From Planctomycetota bacterium (GTDB lineage: Bacteria; Planctomycetota; Phycisphaerae; UBA1845), in the NCBI GenBank assembly GCA_016860685.1, contig BOJX01000013.1:1-44139 (forward strand): a DNA stretch of 44,139 bases, in the 5' to 3' direction. The notes under the pieces are model-generated. The model did not search any database, was not told where the DNA came from, and was given only the letters and a program-made list of their open reading frames with translations. Shown here piece by piece: positions 25,178 through 33,241 of the stretch. Numbering within the stretch: position 1 is the first letter of the stretch; each line of letters opens with the position of its first letter. Made by a program: the position numbers and the translations under genes.

Positions 25178-25328
25178 CTGCCGGTATGGAATCAAGTTGT
25201 GGCGTGTGCTATGCTGTCGCCAGCGGTCTGTGTGCGGTGAATGTAAGGCGAACGTGTCGACCGCGGCGTGGGCGAGTGGGCGGACGGCGGAGACCGCGGG
25301 CGCGGGCACGTTCCGGAACGGAGTGAGC

Positions 25329-26378
25329 ATGAAACCGCTTCAGGCTCCCGGATTCACGGAAGAGGAACTGGCCCAGCTCCTGACGGATCTGTTGGCGCTC
25401 AAGAAGTCACAGATTCGCGAGTTCCTCGCGCGCACGGGGTCTGCAAGGACAGGCACGAAGGAGCGAATCCGCGATCGCATCGAAGAGGCGCTGCGCGACG
25501 GTGAGCTCACCGCCGCCGAGATCGTGCAGTTTCTAGACGAAGTGGTCCCTTGGGGGAAGCAGCACGTGTTTCTGTACAAGGGGCCCAGTAGCCCGATTAC
25601 GAACTGGCGGAACACCGACTGGGTGCGCACGCTCCTGAAGCAGCGCCGCCTTGGAAATCTCCTCAACGCGATGCTCCCGCTGGCCTTGCCGGAAGCGATG
25701 AAGCTGTCGTCCATTCTGCACGATGGGAATCGGCTTCGCGTGACTGCGATCAAGAAGCGCGAATGGTGGGAGCGAAACGCTGAGTATGACGAATCCAAGG
25801 TGACGAGAGAGGGCGAGCCGGTTGAGCTTCGCGCGTTTGTGCACCGGGTTACCCGAGGTCTCGTGGCATTTGAATGGGACTTGAACGCCAACACGGCATT
25901 TCTACAGATCTCGCAGCTTCCAACAGGCGTTCGCTATGAGGCCGTCGCTGAGGAGTTTTTCAAGTTGGTAGATGGGTGGCTCGACGGCAGCCGCTTCCGC
26001 ATCGTCGATCTGCGCCCGCCGATTCAGAAGCTGCATGAACTTGAGGAAGCCGGAAACGGAGAGACGCGCTCCCATGGCATCAACTATCGCAGCTTGCAGG
26101 GGCGAAAACTCGAAGGAAGGAGTGCCTCGCCAGCTGATCCCCTTCTCGGTGAGGCTGTCATCGACGCCGCGCTGGCGGCCGTCCGAAAGTCGGGGGTCGG
26201 GCACCTTGGCAACTTCTACTGGCTCCCCAACTCGGTCGCGAACCCGGTCACCAACCCCCTGGACGCCGAGGTCCACGTGATCGTTGTCGGTTGGCGCAAC
26301 CGCGTCAATTTCCCAACTCCGAACGGCGAGCAGACGACACGGTATGTTCTTTCACGAATCAGAAGCCATAGCCGCTAA
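25329..26378 (+). CDS. Unrecognised protein with SAP-like N-terminal domain
   Basis: ATG 25329 follows GGAACGGAGTGAGC and gives 349 residues; the open frame before it is noise. Residues about 10-60 (TEEELAQLLTDLLALKKSQI, then GTKERIRDRIEEALRDGELT) resemble a SAP-type helix-extended-loop-helix DNA-binding domain. The rest is a soluble alpha/beta protein with the motifs VVPWGKQHVFLYKGP, ITNWRNTDWVRTLLKQ and KKREWWERNAEYDESK; I recognise no family or catalytic site. Its end overlaps the next gene by 35 bases, so the two are surely co-expressed. The location after the recombinase and before the phage genes suits cargo, for example defence, or early regulation. Function unknown. Confidence 0.7.
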   Translation: MKPLQAPGFTEEELAQLLTDLLALKKSQIREFLARTGSARTGTKERIRDRIEEALRDGELTAAEIVQFLDEVVPWGKQHVFLYKGPSSPITNWRNTDWVRTLLKQRRLGNLLNAMLPLALPEAMKLSSILHDGNRLRVTAIKKREWWERNAEYDESKVTREGEPVELRAFVHRVTRGLVAFEWDLNANTAFLQISQLPTGVRYEAVAEEFFKLVDGWLDGSRFRIVDLRPPIQKLHELEEAGNGETRSHGINYRSLQGRKLEGRSASPADPLLGEAVIDAALAAVRKSGVGHLGNFYWLPNSVANPVTNPLDAEVHVIVVGWRNRVNFPTPNGEQTTRYVLSRIRSHSR

Positions 26379-27075
26379 ACACCCGGACTTACTCCGCGTT
26401 GTTGAGCAGGTCGACCAGCGGCTTGCGGAGATCTCCTCGTCGGCGCCGCTTCGGCCCGGTGACTTTTCCTGCGTGCTCGACGCGGAAGAGAATCAGGTGA
26501 TCTCCGTGTTCGAGCTGCTGGCAACGAAGGACGTTCTGCTGGCCGAGCAGATGGTCGAGTGCGAGCGTTGCCAGAACCTGATGTCTGCCAACGCGTTTCG
26601 GGAGGCCGTTCGGGAAGAAGACCCGTTTGAGTGCGCAGGATGTGGCCGCGTGTTTCCCAAACGCTCGCCGGTCCTTCGCGTATACCGGTTGTCTGCACAA
26701 GCGCTGCGTCGCACCAAGGCCAGCGCCAGGCCGCCAGCGGCCCAGATCAGCAAGCTTCTCGGGGTCCAGGCCAGCGAGGAGCCCCTCAGCGATCGTGCAC
26801 AGCTCGTGCTGGTCGCGATGCTTGAACTCGATGCTGTCGATTCGGATCGACGTCGGTCGACTGAGGAGATTGCGATCAAGGCCCTTGGCAACGACGCGGA
26901 TCCCAATGCGCTGAAGGCCGTCATGGCCGAGCTCAAGACTCGCAGGCTGATCGACAGCAAGACAGGGCGGGGCGGGGGCTGCTGGCTCACGGACGCCGGC
27001 ATTGCACGAGCTCAGAAACTCCGCAACGAGCAGAAAACTCCGCAACCGTTTCGACACCCTTCGCGCACCGATTGA
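26344..27075 (+). CDS. Zinc-ribbon and winged-helix protein, partner of the SAP-like gene
   Basis: ATG 26344 (MFFHESEAIAAKHPDLLRVV) is preferred; translation is probably coupled to the preceding gene through the 35-base overlap. The 243-residue protein has an N-terminal helical part, then a four-cysteine zinc ribbon (CERCQNLM and CAGCGRVF, about 24 residues apart), a linker, and a C-terminal winged helix (RAQLVLVAMLELDAVDSDRR to CWLTDAGIARAQK). It contains no visible enzyme motif, so it is more likely a nucleic-acid-binding or adaptor subunit. The pairing with a SAP-like protein is what makes it notable. Function unknown. Confidence 0.7.
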   Translation: MFFHESEAIAAKHPDLLRVVEQVDQRLAEISSSAPLRPGDFSCVLDAEENQVISVFELLATKDVLLAEQMVECERCQNLMSANAFREAVREEDPFECAGCGRVFPKRSPVLRVYRLSAQALRRTKASARPPAAQISKLLGVQASEEPLSDRAQLVLVAMLELDAVDSDRRRSTEEIAIKALGNDADPNALKAVMAELKTRRLIDSKTGRGGGCWLTDAGIARAQKLRNEQKTPQPFRHPSRTD

Positions 27076-27152
27076 ATCAGCCGATCTAGCGACACTCCCC
27101 TCGTGCGGATCGCCAGCGTGGTGATCCCGAAGAATGCACGAGGAGAAACGTC

Positions 27153-27527
27153 ATGGTTGTTTCCGCAGCAGCGCCTGATGGCGGGCGCAAGCAAACCCGG
27201 CCACTCTCAAAGCAGCACGTCTCGTCCTGCCGCGCACGCCTGCTTGAGTTGATGCAGGTGCTCAACTTCGGGCGAATCGAGAAGCTCCCAGTCCGCGCTG
27301 GCGAGCCGGTGCTCGATCCCCTCCCGACGATCGTCCGCGAGGTGAAATTCGGCGGCCAGAACGGCGTGCGCGACGAGTGGGCCCTCGGCGACTTTGCACT
27401 CAAGGCCCCAGTCGTCGAGCTGTTCGAAGAACTGGATCGTCTGCGTGACGGCCTCATCGACGTCCTGACGGTCAAGCACGGACTCCCGTTCAACATGCAC
27501 GTGAACCTGGAAGCGGGCGCGCGCTAG
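27153..27527 (+). CDS. Conserved hypothetical protein
   Basis: The 124-residue product starts at ATG 27153 behind GAGGAGA. The core (CRARLLELMQVLNFGRIEKL, then GEPVLDPLPTIVREVKFGGQ) suggests a small folded domain; a helical C-terminus follows. No family was recognised. It is followed by a strong terminator and so ends the transcript that includes the SAP-like and zinc-ribbon genes, or forms its own unit. Confidence 0.6.
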   Translation: MVVSAAAPDGGRKQTRPLSKQHVSSCRARLLELMQVLNFGRIEKLPVRAGEPVLDPLPTIVREVKFGGQNGVRDEWALGDFALKAPVVELFEELDRLRDGLIDVLTVKHGLPFNMHVNLEAGAR

Positions 27528-27570
27528 CGCCTGCGGAATCAAGACCAACCGCACGACAGGCGGCCGCGCA

Positions 27571-27629
27571 GCGGAGCCATCGTGGGTGCTGAGACATCGG
27601 CAACCCGCGGTGGCTCCGCCTGTTTTCTT
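27571..27629 (+). terminator. Rho-independent terminator
   Basis: The 17-base arms GCGGAGCCATCGTGGGT (27571-27587) and ACCCGCGGTGGCTCCGC (27603-27619) pair fully if two G-U pairs are allowed. The loop is 15 bases and TGTTTTCTT follows. It separates the hypothetical gene at 27153-27527 from the sigma factor gene. Confidence 0.85.
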
Positions 27630-27682
27630 AGCTCGATGTCGAACGGCACCCACGCCTCCTCGCCGGCCGCGAGGAGACCCCA

Positions 27683-28255
27683 ATGGGTACCAGCAAGCAG
27701 ATCACACTTGATGAATACGCGACCACGCTCATTCGCGTGAAGGCCCGCCAGCTCATCGGCAAGTACGGCTTCACTAGGTCGGACCGCGAGGACCTCGAGC
27801 AGGAGCTGACGCTCGACCTGCTCATGCGTCTCGGTCGTTTTGATCAGAGCAAGGGCCAGCCGGCGACGTTCGTGCGCATGGTGGTCAACCGGCGCGTCGC
27901 GAGCCTGATCCGCGAGCGCAAGTCTCTTTCACGCGACTATCGCCGGGCGCGCCACTCGCTTGACGAGCTCAGCGACGAGATTGGCGACGGCAATCTCACC
28001 GAACCGGCCGTCGATGACCAGCACGAGCGCGATCTGGCAATCGACATGGCCGTGGCGCTGGACACGCTCTCGGATGTGCAGCGCTCGATCGCGGAGAGCC
28101 TGCGGGATGACCCCCTCACCGAAGTCGCGCGCGAGCACCACTGCAGCCGAGAGGCGATGCGCCGGCACGCGGAGCAGATCCGCCGGCATCTCGCGCGCCA
28201 CGGACTGGGGGAGTACATCGCGGCCCACCAAACCGACGCGGCGCCGCGTAAGTAA
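27683..28255 (+). CDS. RNA polymerase sigma-70 family factor (element-encoded)
   Basis: The 190-residue protein starts at ATG 27683 behind GAGGAG. Region 2 is seen in SDREDLEQELTLDLLMRLGR and QPATFVRMVVNRRVASLIRE. Region 4 is seen in LDTLSDVQRSIAESL and LTEVAREHHCSREAMRRHAE, a helix-turn-helix for the -35 box. There is no region 1 or 3, as in ECF-like sigma factors. It leads the rightward gene series 28291-39216 and may direct its transcription, but no conserved promoter motif was identified. An anti-sigma partner is not apparent. Confidence 0.8.
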   Translation: MGTSKQITLDEYATTLIRVKARQLIGKYGFTRSDREDLEQELTLDLLMRLGRFDQSKGQPATFVRMVVNRRVASLIRERKSLSRDYRRARHSLDELSDEIGDGNLTEPAVDDQHERDLAIDMAVALDTLSDVQRSIAESLRDDPLTEVAREHHCSREAMRRHAEQIRRHLARHGLGEYIAAHQTDAAPRK

Positions 28256-28290
28256 CCAATAGGCACCTGTGATGCCTGGAGGCGTTCCCG

Positions 28291-28596
28291 ATGAACCGAG
28301 CCGTTTACCGCTTCACGTTCTCCAGGGCAGCCGACCTCGTCGAAGCCGAGGCGACGCTGCACCTGGCGCTGTACGCGAGCGAAGGGCTGTTCGGCTCGGC
28401 GCGGGTGCGTCTCGAATTCGGATACCAGCTCGACGCGTCTCGCAATGCCATGCTGGTCGACGCGACGACCGAGGTCGGCTCGGTCGTCGCGCGCATCTTC
28501 ACGGCGCTGTTGCTGCGCGAGATCGGCGAGGGGGCTTTCGAGGTACGCGCCGCCGAACCGCAGCCGCGGGACGTGACGGCGGAGAAGGCAGCGTGA
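28291..28596 (+). CDS. Hypothetical phage-type protein
   Basis: The 101-residue product starts at ATG 28291 after GGAGGCGTTCCCG. It begins MNRAVYRFTFSRAADLVEAE and looks like a small alpha/beta protein (GSARVRLEFGYQL, then TEVGSVVARIFTALLLREIG). No family was recognised. The stop overlaps the start of the nuclease gene by three bases, so it belongs to the recombination block. Confidence 0.55.
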   Translation: MNRAVYRFTFSRAADLVEAEATLHLALYASEGLFGSARVRLEFGYQLDASRNAMLVDATTEVGSVVARIFTALLLREIGEGAFEVRAAEPQPRDVTAEKAA

Positions 28597-29501
28597 GCGG
28601 CCCGGCTGTGCCACTCATCCGCCTCGGCCAGGGCGAATACCGACGCGATCTGTTTCCGGAGGACCTGGGTATGTTCGGCGGCAACGGCAAGGTCTCAAAG
28701 CTCGACCTGCGATTCTTGGTCCGTGAACCGGCGGACGTTTATCACGCCAAAGCAAAGGACCTCCTGTCGGCGCACGCGCTCGCCGAGTTCCGGCGCTGCC
28801 CGCTGCTCTACCGCAAGAAGGAGCTGGGCTTGGTGCCGGAGCGCGACACGGCGGCGTACATCGTCGGTCGCGCGGCCCACGCCCTAATTCTGGAGGGCCG
28901 GCAGCGCTACGAGCGCGAGTACGCCATCGGCGGCCCGATCAACCCGAAGACCGGCCAGCCCTTCGGCTCGCAGACGAAGGCCTTCGCGGAGTGGGCCGAG
29001 CAACAGAGCAAGCCGGTGCTGAGCGACGTGCATGCGGCGCTGGTCGAACAGATGGCAGCCGCCGTTCGCGAGCACGCCCATGCCCGCGAACTGCTGACCG
29101 AGGGCGTCGCCGAGGGCGTGGTCCGCGGCCGGTATCACGACCACAACTGCCAAGCGCGGATCGACTGGGTCAACCCGGATGCCCACATCGGCATCGTGGA
29201 TCTCAAGACCGCCGACAGCCTGGACGCATTCGAGTTCGACCTGCGCGCTTACGGCTACGTGCATCAGCTGGCGTTTTATCGCGCGCTCGTCGCCATCTGC
29301 TGCGGTCGCCGCCTCGCCGTCCACATCGTCGCGGTCGAGAAACGCGAGCCGTTTCGCTGCGGCGTCTGGCAGATCACGCCGCAGGTGCTCGACCAGGCGC
29401 AAGGCGAGAACGAGGAAGCGATGACCGACCTGCGGTGCTGCCGTGAGACCGGCGCGTGGTTTACGCGCTACGAGTCGCTGCGACTCGTCGAGCGGCTGTG
29501 A
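28593..29501 (+). CDS. PD-(D/E)XK exonuclease, RecE / DUF3799-like
   Basis: GTG 28593 overlaps the previous stop and gives 302 residues. SAHALAEFRRCPLLYRKKEL followed by YIVGRAAHALILEG is the entry motif of RecE-like (exonuclease VIII C-terminal) phage nucleases. The catalytic core is ARIDWVNPDAHIGIVDLKTA (Asp and the D-x-K pair), followed by YGYVHQLAFYRALV. Such enzymes resect DNA 5' to 3' for single-strand annealing recombination. A Sak4-like ATPase and a DUF669 protein follow, completing a plausible phage recombination set. Confidence 0.85.
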   Translation: MSGPAVPLIRLGQGEYRRDLFPEDLGMFGGNGKVSKLDLRFLVREPADVYHAKAKDLLSAHALAEFRRCPLLYRKKELGLVPERDTAAYIVGRAAHALILEGRQRYEREYAIGGPINPKTGQPFGSQTKAFAEWAEQQSKPVLSDVHAALVEQMAAAVREHAHARELLTEGVAEGVVRGRYHDHNCQARIDWVNPDAHIGIVDLKTADSLDAFEFDLRAYGYVHQLAFYRALVAICCGRRLAVHIVAVEKREPFRCGVWQITPQVLDQAQGENEEAMTDLRCCRETGAWFTRYESLRLVERL

Positions 29502-29618
29502 GGCGGGCGCCACGTGACGTGTGTTCCGATTCACTCGAACTGAACCTGCCGGGGCCGTTCGCACGGACCCCGCGCCAGACACACAAGACCGACGTGAACG
29601 ACGAAGGAGAACGATTCC

Positions 29619-30401
29619 ATGAAGTTGCTTGAGCAGGTGCAACGTGGGCGTGTGGCGGCGCCACGCCGCACGACGATCTACGGGCCGCACGGCGTCGGCA
29701 AGTCGACCTTCGGCGCGATGGCCGAGGCGCCGATCTTCATCCAGACCGAGGACGGTCTGACCAACATCGACTGCGAGCGCTTCCCGCTTGCGACGAAGTA
29801 TGCCGACGTGATCGCGGCGCTGGGCGAGCTCTACACCGAGCCGCACGAGTACCGCACAGTGGTCGTCGATTCCGTTGATTGGCTCGAGCGGCTGATCTGG
29901 GCCGAGGTGTGCCAGAAGCGCGGCGTCGAGTCCATCGAAGACATCGGCTACGGCAAGGGCTACGTGTTCGCGCTGACGAACTGGCGCGAGGTCTTGTCTG
30001 GGCTCGACGCGCTGCGCAACGAGCGCGGCATGCACATCATCCTGATCGCGCACGCGCAGATCGAGAAGTTTGCCAACCCCGAGACCGACACGTACGACCG
30101 CTACTCGCCGCGCTTGCAGAAGCTGGCGTCGGCGCTCGTGCAGGAGTGGTGCGACGACGTGCTGTTCGCGACGTACCGCATCCACACGAAGACCACCAAC
30201 GAGGGCTTCGACCGCAAGCGCGTACAGGGCATCGGCACCGGCGAACGGATCATCCGCACGACCGAACGCCCGGCGCACGTGGCGAAGAACCGCCTCGGCC
30301 TGCCCGAGGAATTCCCGCTGGACTACCGCATCTACGCCGCGTTCTGCCGCGGCGAGAACCCGCTGATCGAAACCCCGGAACCCGTTGAGCAAGGAGTGTA
30401 G
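29619..30401 (+). CDS. Phage RecA-fold ATPase, Sak4-like
   Basis: The 260-residue protein starts at ATG 29619 behind GAAGGAGAACG. It has Walker A GPHGVGKST at about residues 22-30 and Walker B in YRTVVVDSVDWLERLI. HIILIAHAQIEKF matches the sensor-like strand of the AAA_24 / phage nucleotide-binding family. Sak4 members promote single-strand annealing with help from a phage single-strand-binding protein. The next gene encodes a likely candidate. Confidence 0.85.
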   Translation: MKLLEQVQRGRVAAPRRTTIYGPHGVGKSTFGAMAEAPIFIQTEDGLTNIDCERFPLATKYADVIAALGELYTEPHEYRTVVVDSVDWLERLIWAEVCQKRGVESIEDIGYGKGYVFALTNWREVLSGLDALRNERGMHIILIAHAQIEKFANPETDTYDRYSPRLQKLASALVQEWCDDVLFATYRIHTKTTNEGFDRKRVQGIGTGERIIRTTERPAHVAKNRLGLPEEFPLDYRIYAAFCRGENPLIETPEPVEQGV

Positions 30402-30406
30402 GACCC

Positions 30407-30862
30407 ATGGCAAACCTCACAGGATTCGATGCGCGCCAAGTGGACCCGGCCGTTGGATTCGATCCGATCCCCGCGGGCAAGTACCTGGCGATCATCTCGG
30501 AGTCGGAGTTCAAGCCGACCAAGAATGGCGTCGGGCAGTACCTGCAGCTCACCTTCCAGGTGCTCGAGGGCGAGCACAAGGGCCGGCTGCTCTGGGCGCG
30601 CCTGAACCTCGACAACCCCAACGAGACGACGGTGAAGATCGCGCGGGCCGAGCTGTCGGCCATCTGCCGCGCCGTGGGTGTGATGGCGCCGAAGGACTCG
30701 GTCGAGCTGCACAACCTGCCGCTGGTCATCAAGGTCGGCCACAAGAAACGCGACGACACCGGCGATCTGACCAACGTCATCAAGGGCTACGAGAAGAAAG
30801 GCGCAGCGACGCAGCCGGCGCCGGCGGCGGCCGGGAACGGCAAGGCGCCGTGGCAGCGCTGA
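30407..30862 (+). CDS. DUF669 phage protein, likely single-strand DNA binding
   Basis: The 151-residue product starts at ATG 30407 and reads FDPIPAGKYLAIISESEFKP, VGQYLQLTFQVLEGEHKGRL and LWARLNLDNP, characteristic of DUF669. The C-terminus is an alanine/proline linker ending in NGKAPWQR. These proteins accompany Sak-type recombinases and are predicted to bind single-stranded DNA through an OB-like fold. It lies five bases after the Sak4-like gene and overlaps rusA. Confidence 0.8.
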   Translation: MANLTGFDARQVDPAVGFDPIPAGKYLAIISESEFKPTKNGVGQYLQLTFQVLEGEHKGRLLWARLNLDNPNETTVKIARAELSAICRAVGVMAPKDSVELHNLPLVIKVGHKKRDDTGDLTNVIKGYEKKGAATQPAPAAAGNGKAPWQR

Positions 30863-31251
30863 CGCAGGTGTTCGAGCTGCCGTACCCGCCGTCGGTGAAC
30901 CACTACTGGCGGCGGGTCGGCTTCCGCACGCTGATCAGCCGCGGGGGAAGGCGCTATCGCAGGGATGTGGTGGCGCTCCTCGCGGCTGGCCGTGCGGCAC
31001 CGCTGCACGGGCGACTCGAGCTGGTCGTGCATGTATTCCCGCCCGACGGCCGGCGGCGCGACCTGGACAACCTGCAAAAGGCACTGTGCGACGCGCTCCA
31101 GCACGCCGGCGTGTACGCGGACGACAGTCAGATCGACCGGCTCGACGTGCATCGCGGGCCGGTCGTGCCGGGCGGGAAGGTCGTGGTGCAGATCACGGAG
31201 AGGACATGCGGCAGGACGACGGACAGCCCGCGTTGCTGGAAGCCGAGCTGA
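30850..31251 (+). CDS. rusA: RusA-family Holliday junction resolvase
   Basis: GTG 30850 overlaps the preceding gene and gives 133 residues. PYPPSVNHYWRR at the N-terminus, then FPPDGRRRDLDNLQKALCDA and GVYADDSQIDRL, contain the conserved aspartates of RusA. The dimeric enzyme cuts four-way junctions made during phage recombination and replication. The C-terminal tail is slightly longer than usual and overlaps the next gene. Confidence 0.9.
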   Translation: MAALTQVFELPYPPSVNHYWRRVGFRTLISRGGRRYRRDVVALLAAGRAAPLHGRLELVVHVFPPDGRRRDLDNLQKALCDALQHAGVYADDSQIDRLDVHRGPVVPGGKVVVQITERTCGRTTDSPRCWKPS

Positions 31252-31460
31252 TCGGCGCCGCGCTGCGCTACGCCGCGGTCGCGGACTGGTTCGAGTCGCT
31301 GCCGGCTACGCGCGCATCGCAGAACGGCGAAGCAGACGCAATGGATGCGTTCAATCGCGTCGAGGACGAGCTGCGGACCGCCGGCCGGCGACTGCTGCGC
31401 CACCACGGGCACCGCGAACTCGTGCTCAAGCAGGCTCTGAACGGGATGGCGACGAGATGA
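31206..31460 (+). CDS. Small hypothetical phage protein
   Basis: ATG 31206 follows GGAGAGGAC and gives 84 residues, overlapping the end of rusA by 46 bases and the helicase start by four (ATGA). It begins MRQDDGQPALLEAELIGAAL and is likely helical throughout. No family is recognised. The tight overlaps support it as a real member of the operon. Confidence 0.55.
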   Translation: MRQDDGQPALLEAELIGAALRYAAVADWFESLPATRASQNGEADAMDAFNRVEDELRTAGRRLLRHHGHRELVLKQALNGMATR

Positions 31461-33241
31461 TCTTGCGGCCCTATCAGCGCGAGGCGGTCGACGCGGTGTA
31501 CGGGTTCCTGCGTACACGCGACGACAACCCGTGCGTCGTCATCCCCACCGCCGGCGGCAAGACGCCGGTGATGGCGACCATCTGCCGCGACGCCGTGCAG
31601 GTGTGGAACGGCCGGGTGTTGATCCTCGCCCACGTGCGCGAGCTGCTCGAGCAGGCGGCCGAGAAGCTGCACCTCGTCGCGCCGGACCTGCCCGTGGGCG
31701 TCTACTCCGCCGGATTGAAGCGCCGCGACCTCGGCTACGCTGTCACCATCGCCGGCATCCAGTCGGTCTACCAGCGCGCGTGCGACGTCGGTGCCGTCGA
31801 CCTGGTGATCGTCGACGAGGCGCACCTCATTCCGCCCGACGGCGAGGGCATGTACCGCACGTTCCTGGCGGACATGCAGCAGATCAACCCGCTGGCGCGC
31901 GTGATCGGCCTGACCGCCACACCGTTCCGCATGAAGTCGGGCACGATCTGTTCGCCTGACAACATCCTCAATGCGGTGTGCTTCGAGGTTGGCGTACGAG
32001 AGTTGATCGTGCAGGGCTACCTCTGCCCGCTGCGCACCAAGGCCGGCCTGCAACGCCCCGATTATGACCAGCTCCATGTCCGCGGCGGTGAGTACGTCGC
32101 CGGAGAGGTCGAGGACCTGATGGATACCGAGAACCTGGTCCTCTCGGCTTGCCGTGAGATCGTCGAGCACACGCAGGATCGCAAGAGCGTGCTCATCTTC
32201 GCGTCCGGCGTGCGGCATGGCGAGCACATCTGTCGCGTGTTCAGCGAGCGGCACAAGGCCGAGTGCGGGTTCGTTTGCGGCGAGACCTTGCCGTTCCAGC
32301 GCGACGAGGCGCTGCGCCGCTTTCGCGCCGGCGAGCTGAAGTTCCTCTGCAACGTCAATGTCCTCACGACCGGGTTCGACGCGCCGAACATCGACTGCGT
32401 CGCGCTGGTGCGGCCGACGCTCTCGCCGGGCCTCTACTACCAGATGGTCGGGAGAGGCTTCCGACTCCACCCGGGCAAGACGGACTGCCTCGTGCTGGAC
32501 TTCGGCGGCAACGTGCTGCGCCACGGGCCGGTCGACGCGATCCGCCTGGCCGACCCGGAGTCCAACGGCAACGGTGAAGCACCGGCCAAGGAATGTCCGG
32601 CGTGCCACGCGCTGATCGCCGCGGGTTATGCGAACTGCCCCGAGTGCGGCCACGAGTTCCCCGAGCGCCAGCGCAGCAAGCACGAGGCGACTGCCGGCAC
32701 CGAGGCCATCTTGTCGGATCAGGTCACGCGTACCGAGCACGAGGTCAGCGAGGTCTTCTACGCCGTCCACGTGAAACGCGACGCCCCGCCCGACGCGCCG
32801 CGCACGATGCGCGTCGACTACAAGATCGGGTTCCAGACTTACACCTCTGAGTGGGTCTGCTTCGAGCACCAGGGCTTCCCGCGCCAGAAGGCGGAGATCT
32901 GGTGGCGCGCACGCTCAGACGACCCGGTACCCGATACCGCCGAGCAGGCCGTTGAGCGGGCCGAGGCCGGTGCGCTGGCGCCGACCGTCGCGATCACCGT
33001 CGAGCGCCGTGAAGGCGACCGCTTCGACCGCGTCGTCGCGTATCGGCTCGGCGACAAGCCGGCGGTCGCGGACACCCCGTCCGAGCTGGCGTGCCCCGCA
33101 TGCGGCAAGTCGGATCGCACACTCCAGCCTGGCAAAGGCCCGCACGCCGGGCAGGAGCTCTGCGCTTGGTGCGGCCGCTGGCTGCGCTGGGTGCCGCGGG
33201 ATGAGTACGAAGAGCGGATGCTCGCGGAGGTGCCGTTCTGA
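31457..33241 (+). CDS. SF2 DEAH-type helicase with zinc ribbons
   Basis: The 594-residue protein starts in an ATGA overlap at 31457. Motifs are clear: LRPYQREAVDAV, motif I PTAGGKTPVMA, motif II LVIVDEAHLIPP, motif III IGLTATPFRM, and motif VI YYQMVGRGFRLHPGK. A four-cysteine ribbon (CPACHALIAAGYANCPECG) follows the helicase core. A second one (CPACGKSDR with CAWCGRWLRW) is at the C-terminus. The overall form resembles RecQ/UvrB-class phage helicases annotated as type III restriction-like. It probably unwinds or remodels DNA for phage replication. Its stop overlaps the next start. Confidence 0.85.
   Translation: MILRPYQREAVDAVYGFLRTRDDNPCVVIPTAGGKTPVMATICRDAVQVWNGRVLILAHVRELLEQAAEKLHLVAPDLPVGVYSAGLKRRDLGYAVTIAGIQSVYQRACDVGAVDLVIVDEAHLIPPDGEGMYRTFLADMQQINPLARVIGLTATPFRMKSGTICSPDNILNAVCFEVGVRELIVQGYLCPLRTKAGLQRPDYDQLHVRGGEYVAGEVEDLMDTENLVLSACREIVEHTQDRKSVLIFASGVRHGEHICRVFSERHKAECGFVCGETLPFQRDEALRRFRAGELKFLCNVNVLTTGFDAPNIDCVALVRPTLSPGLYYQMVGRGFRLHPGKTDCLVLDFGGNVLRHGPVDAIRLADPESNGNGEAPAKECPACHALIAAGYANCPECGHEFPERQRSKHEATAGTEAILSDQVTRTEHEVSEVFYAVHVKRDAPPDAPRTMRVDYKIGFQTYTSEWVCFEHQGFPRQKAEIWWRARSDDPVPDTAEQAVERAEAGALAPTVAITVERREGDRFDRVVAYRLGDKPAVADTPSELACPACGKSDRTLQPGKGPHAGQELCAWCGRWLRWVPRDEYEERMLAEVPF

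Noticed and set aside
25190-25250. A promoter for the SAP-like gene
   Set aside because: TATGCT is present near 25209, but no -35 box lies at suitable spacing, so the case is too weak.
31268-32869. A 533-codon open frame on the minus strand
   Set aside because: It is the shadow of the DEAH helicase gene.
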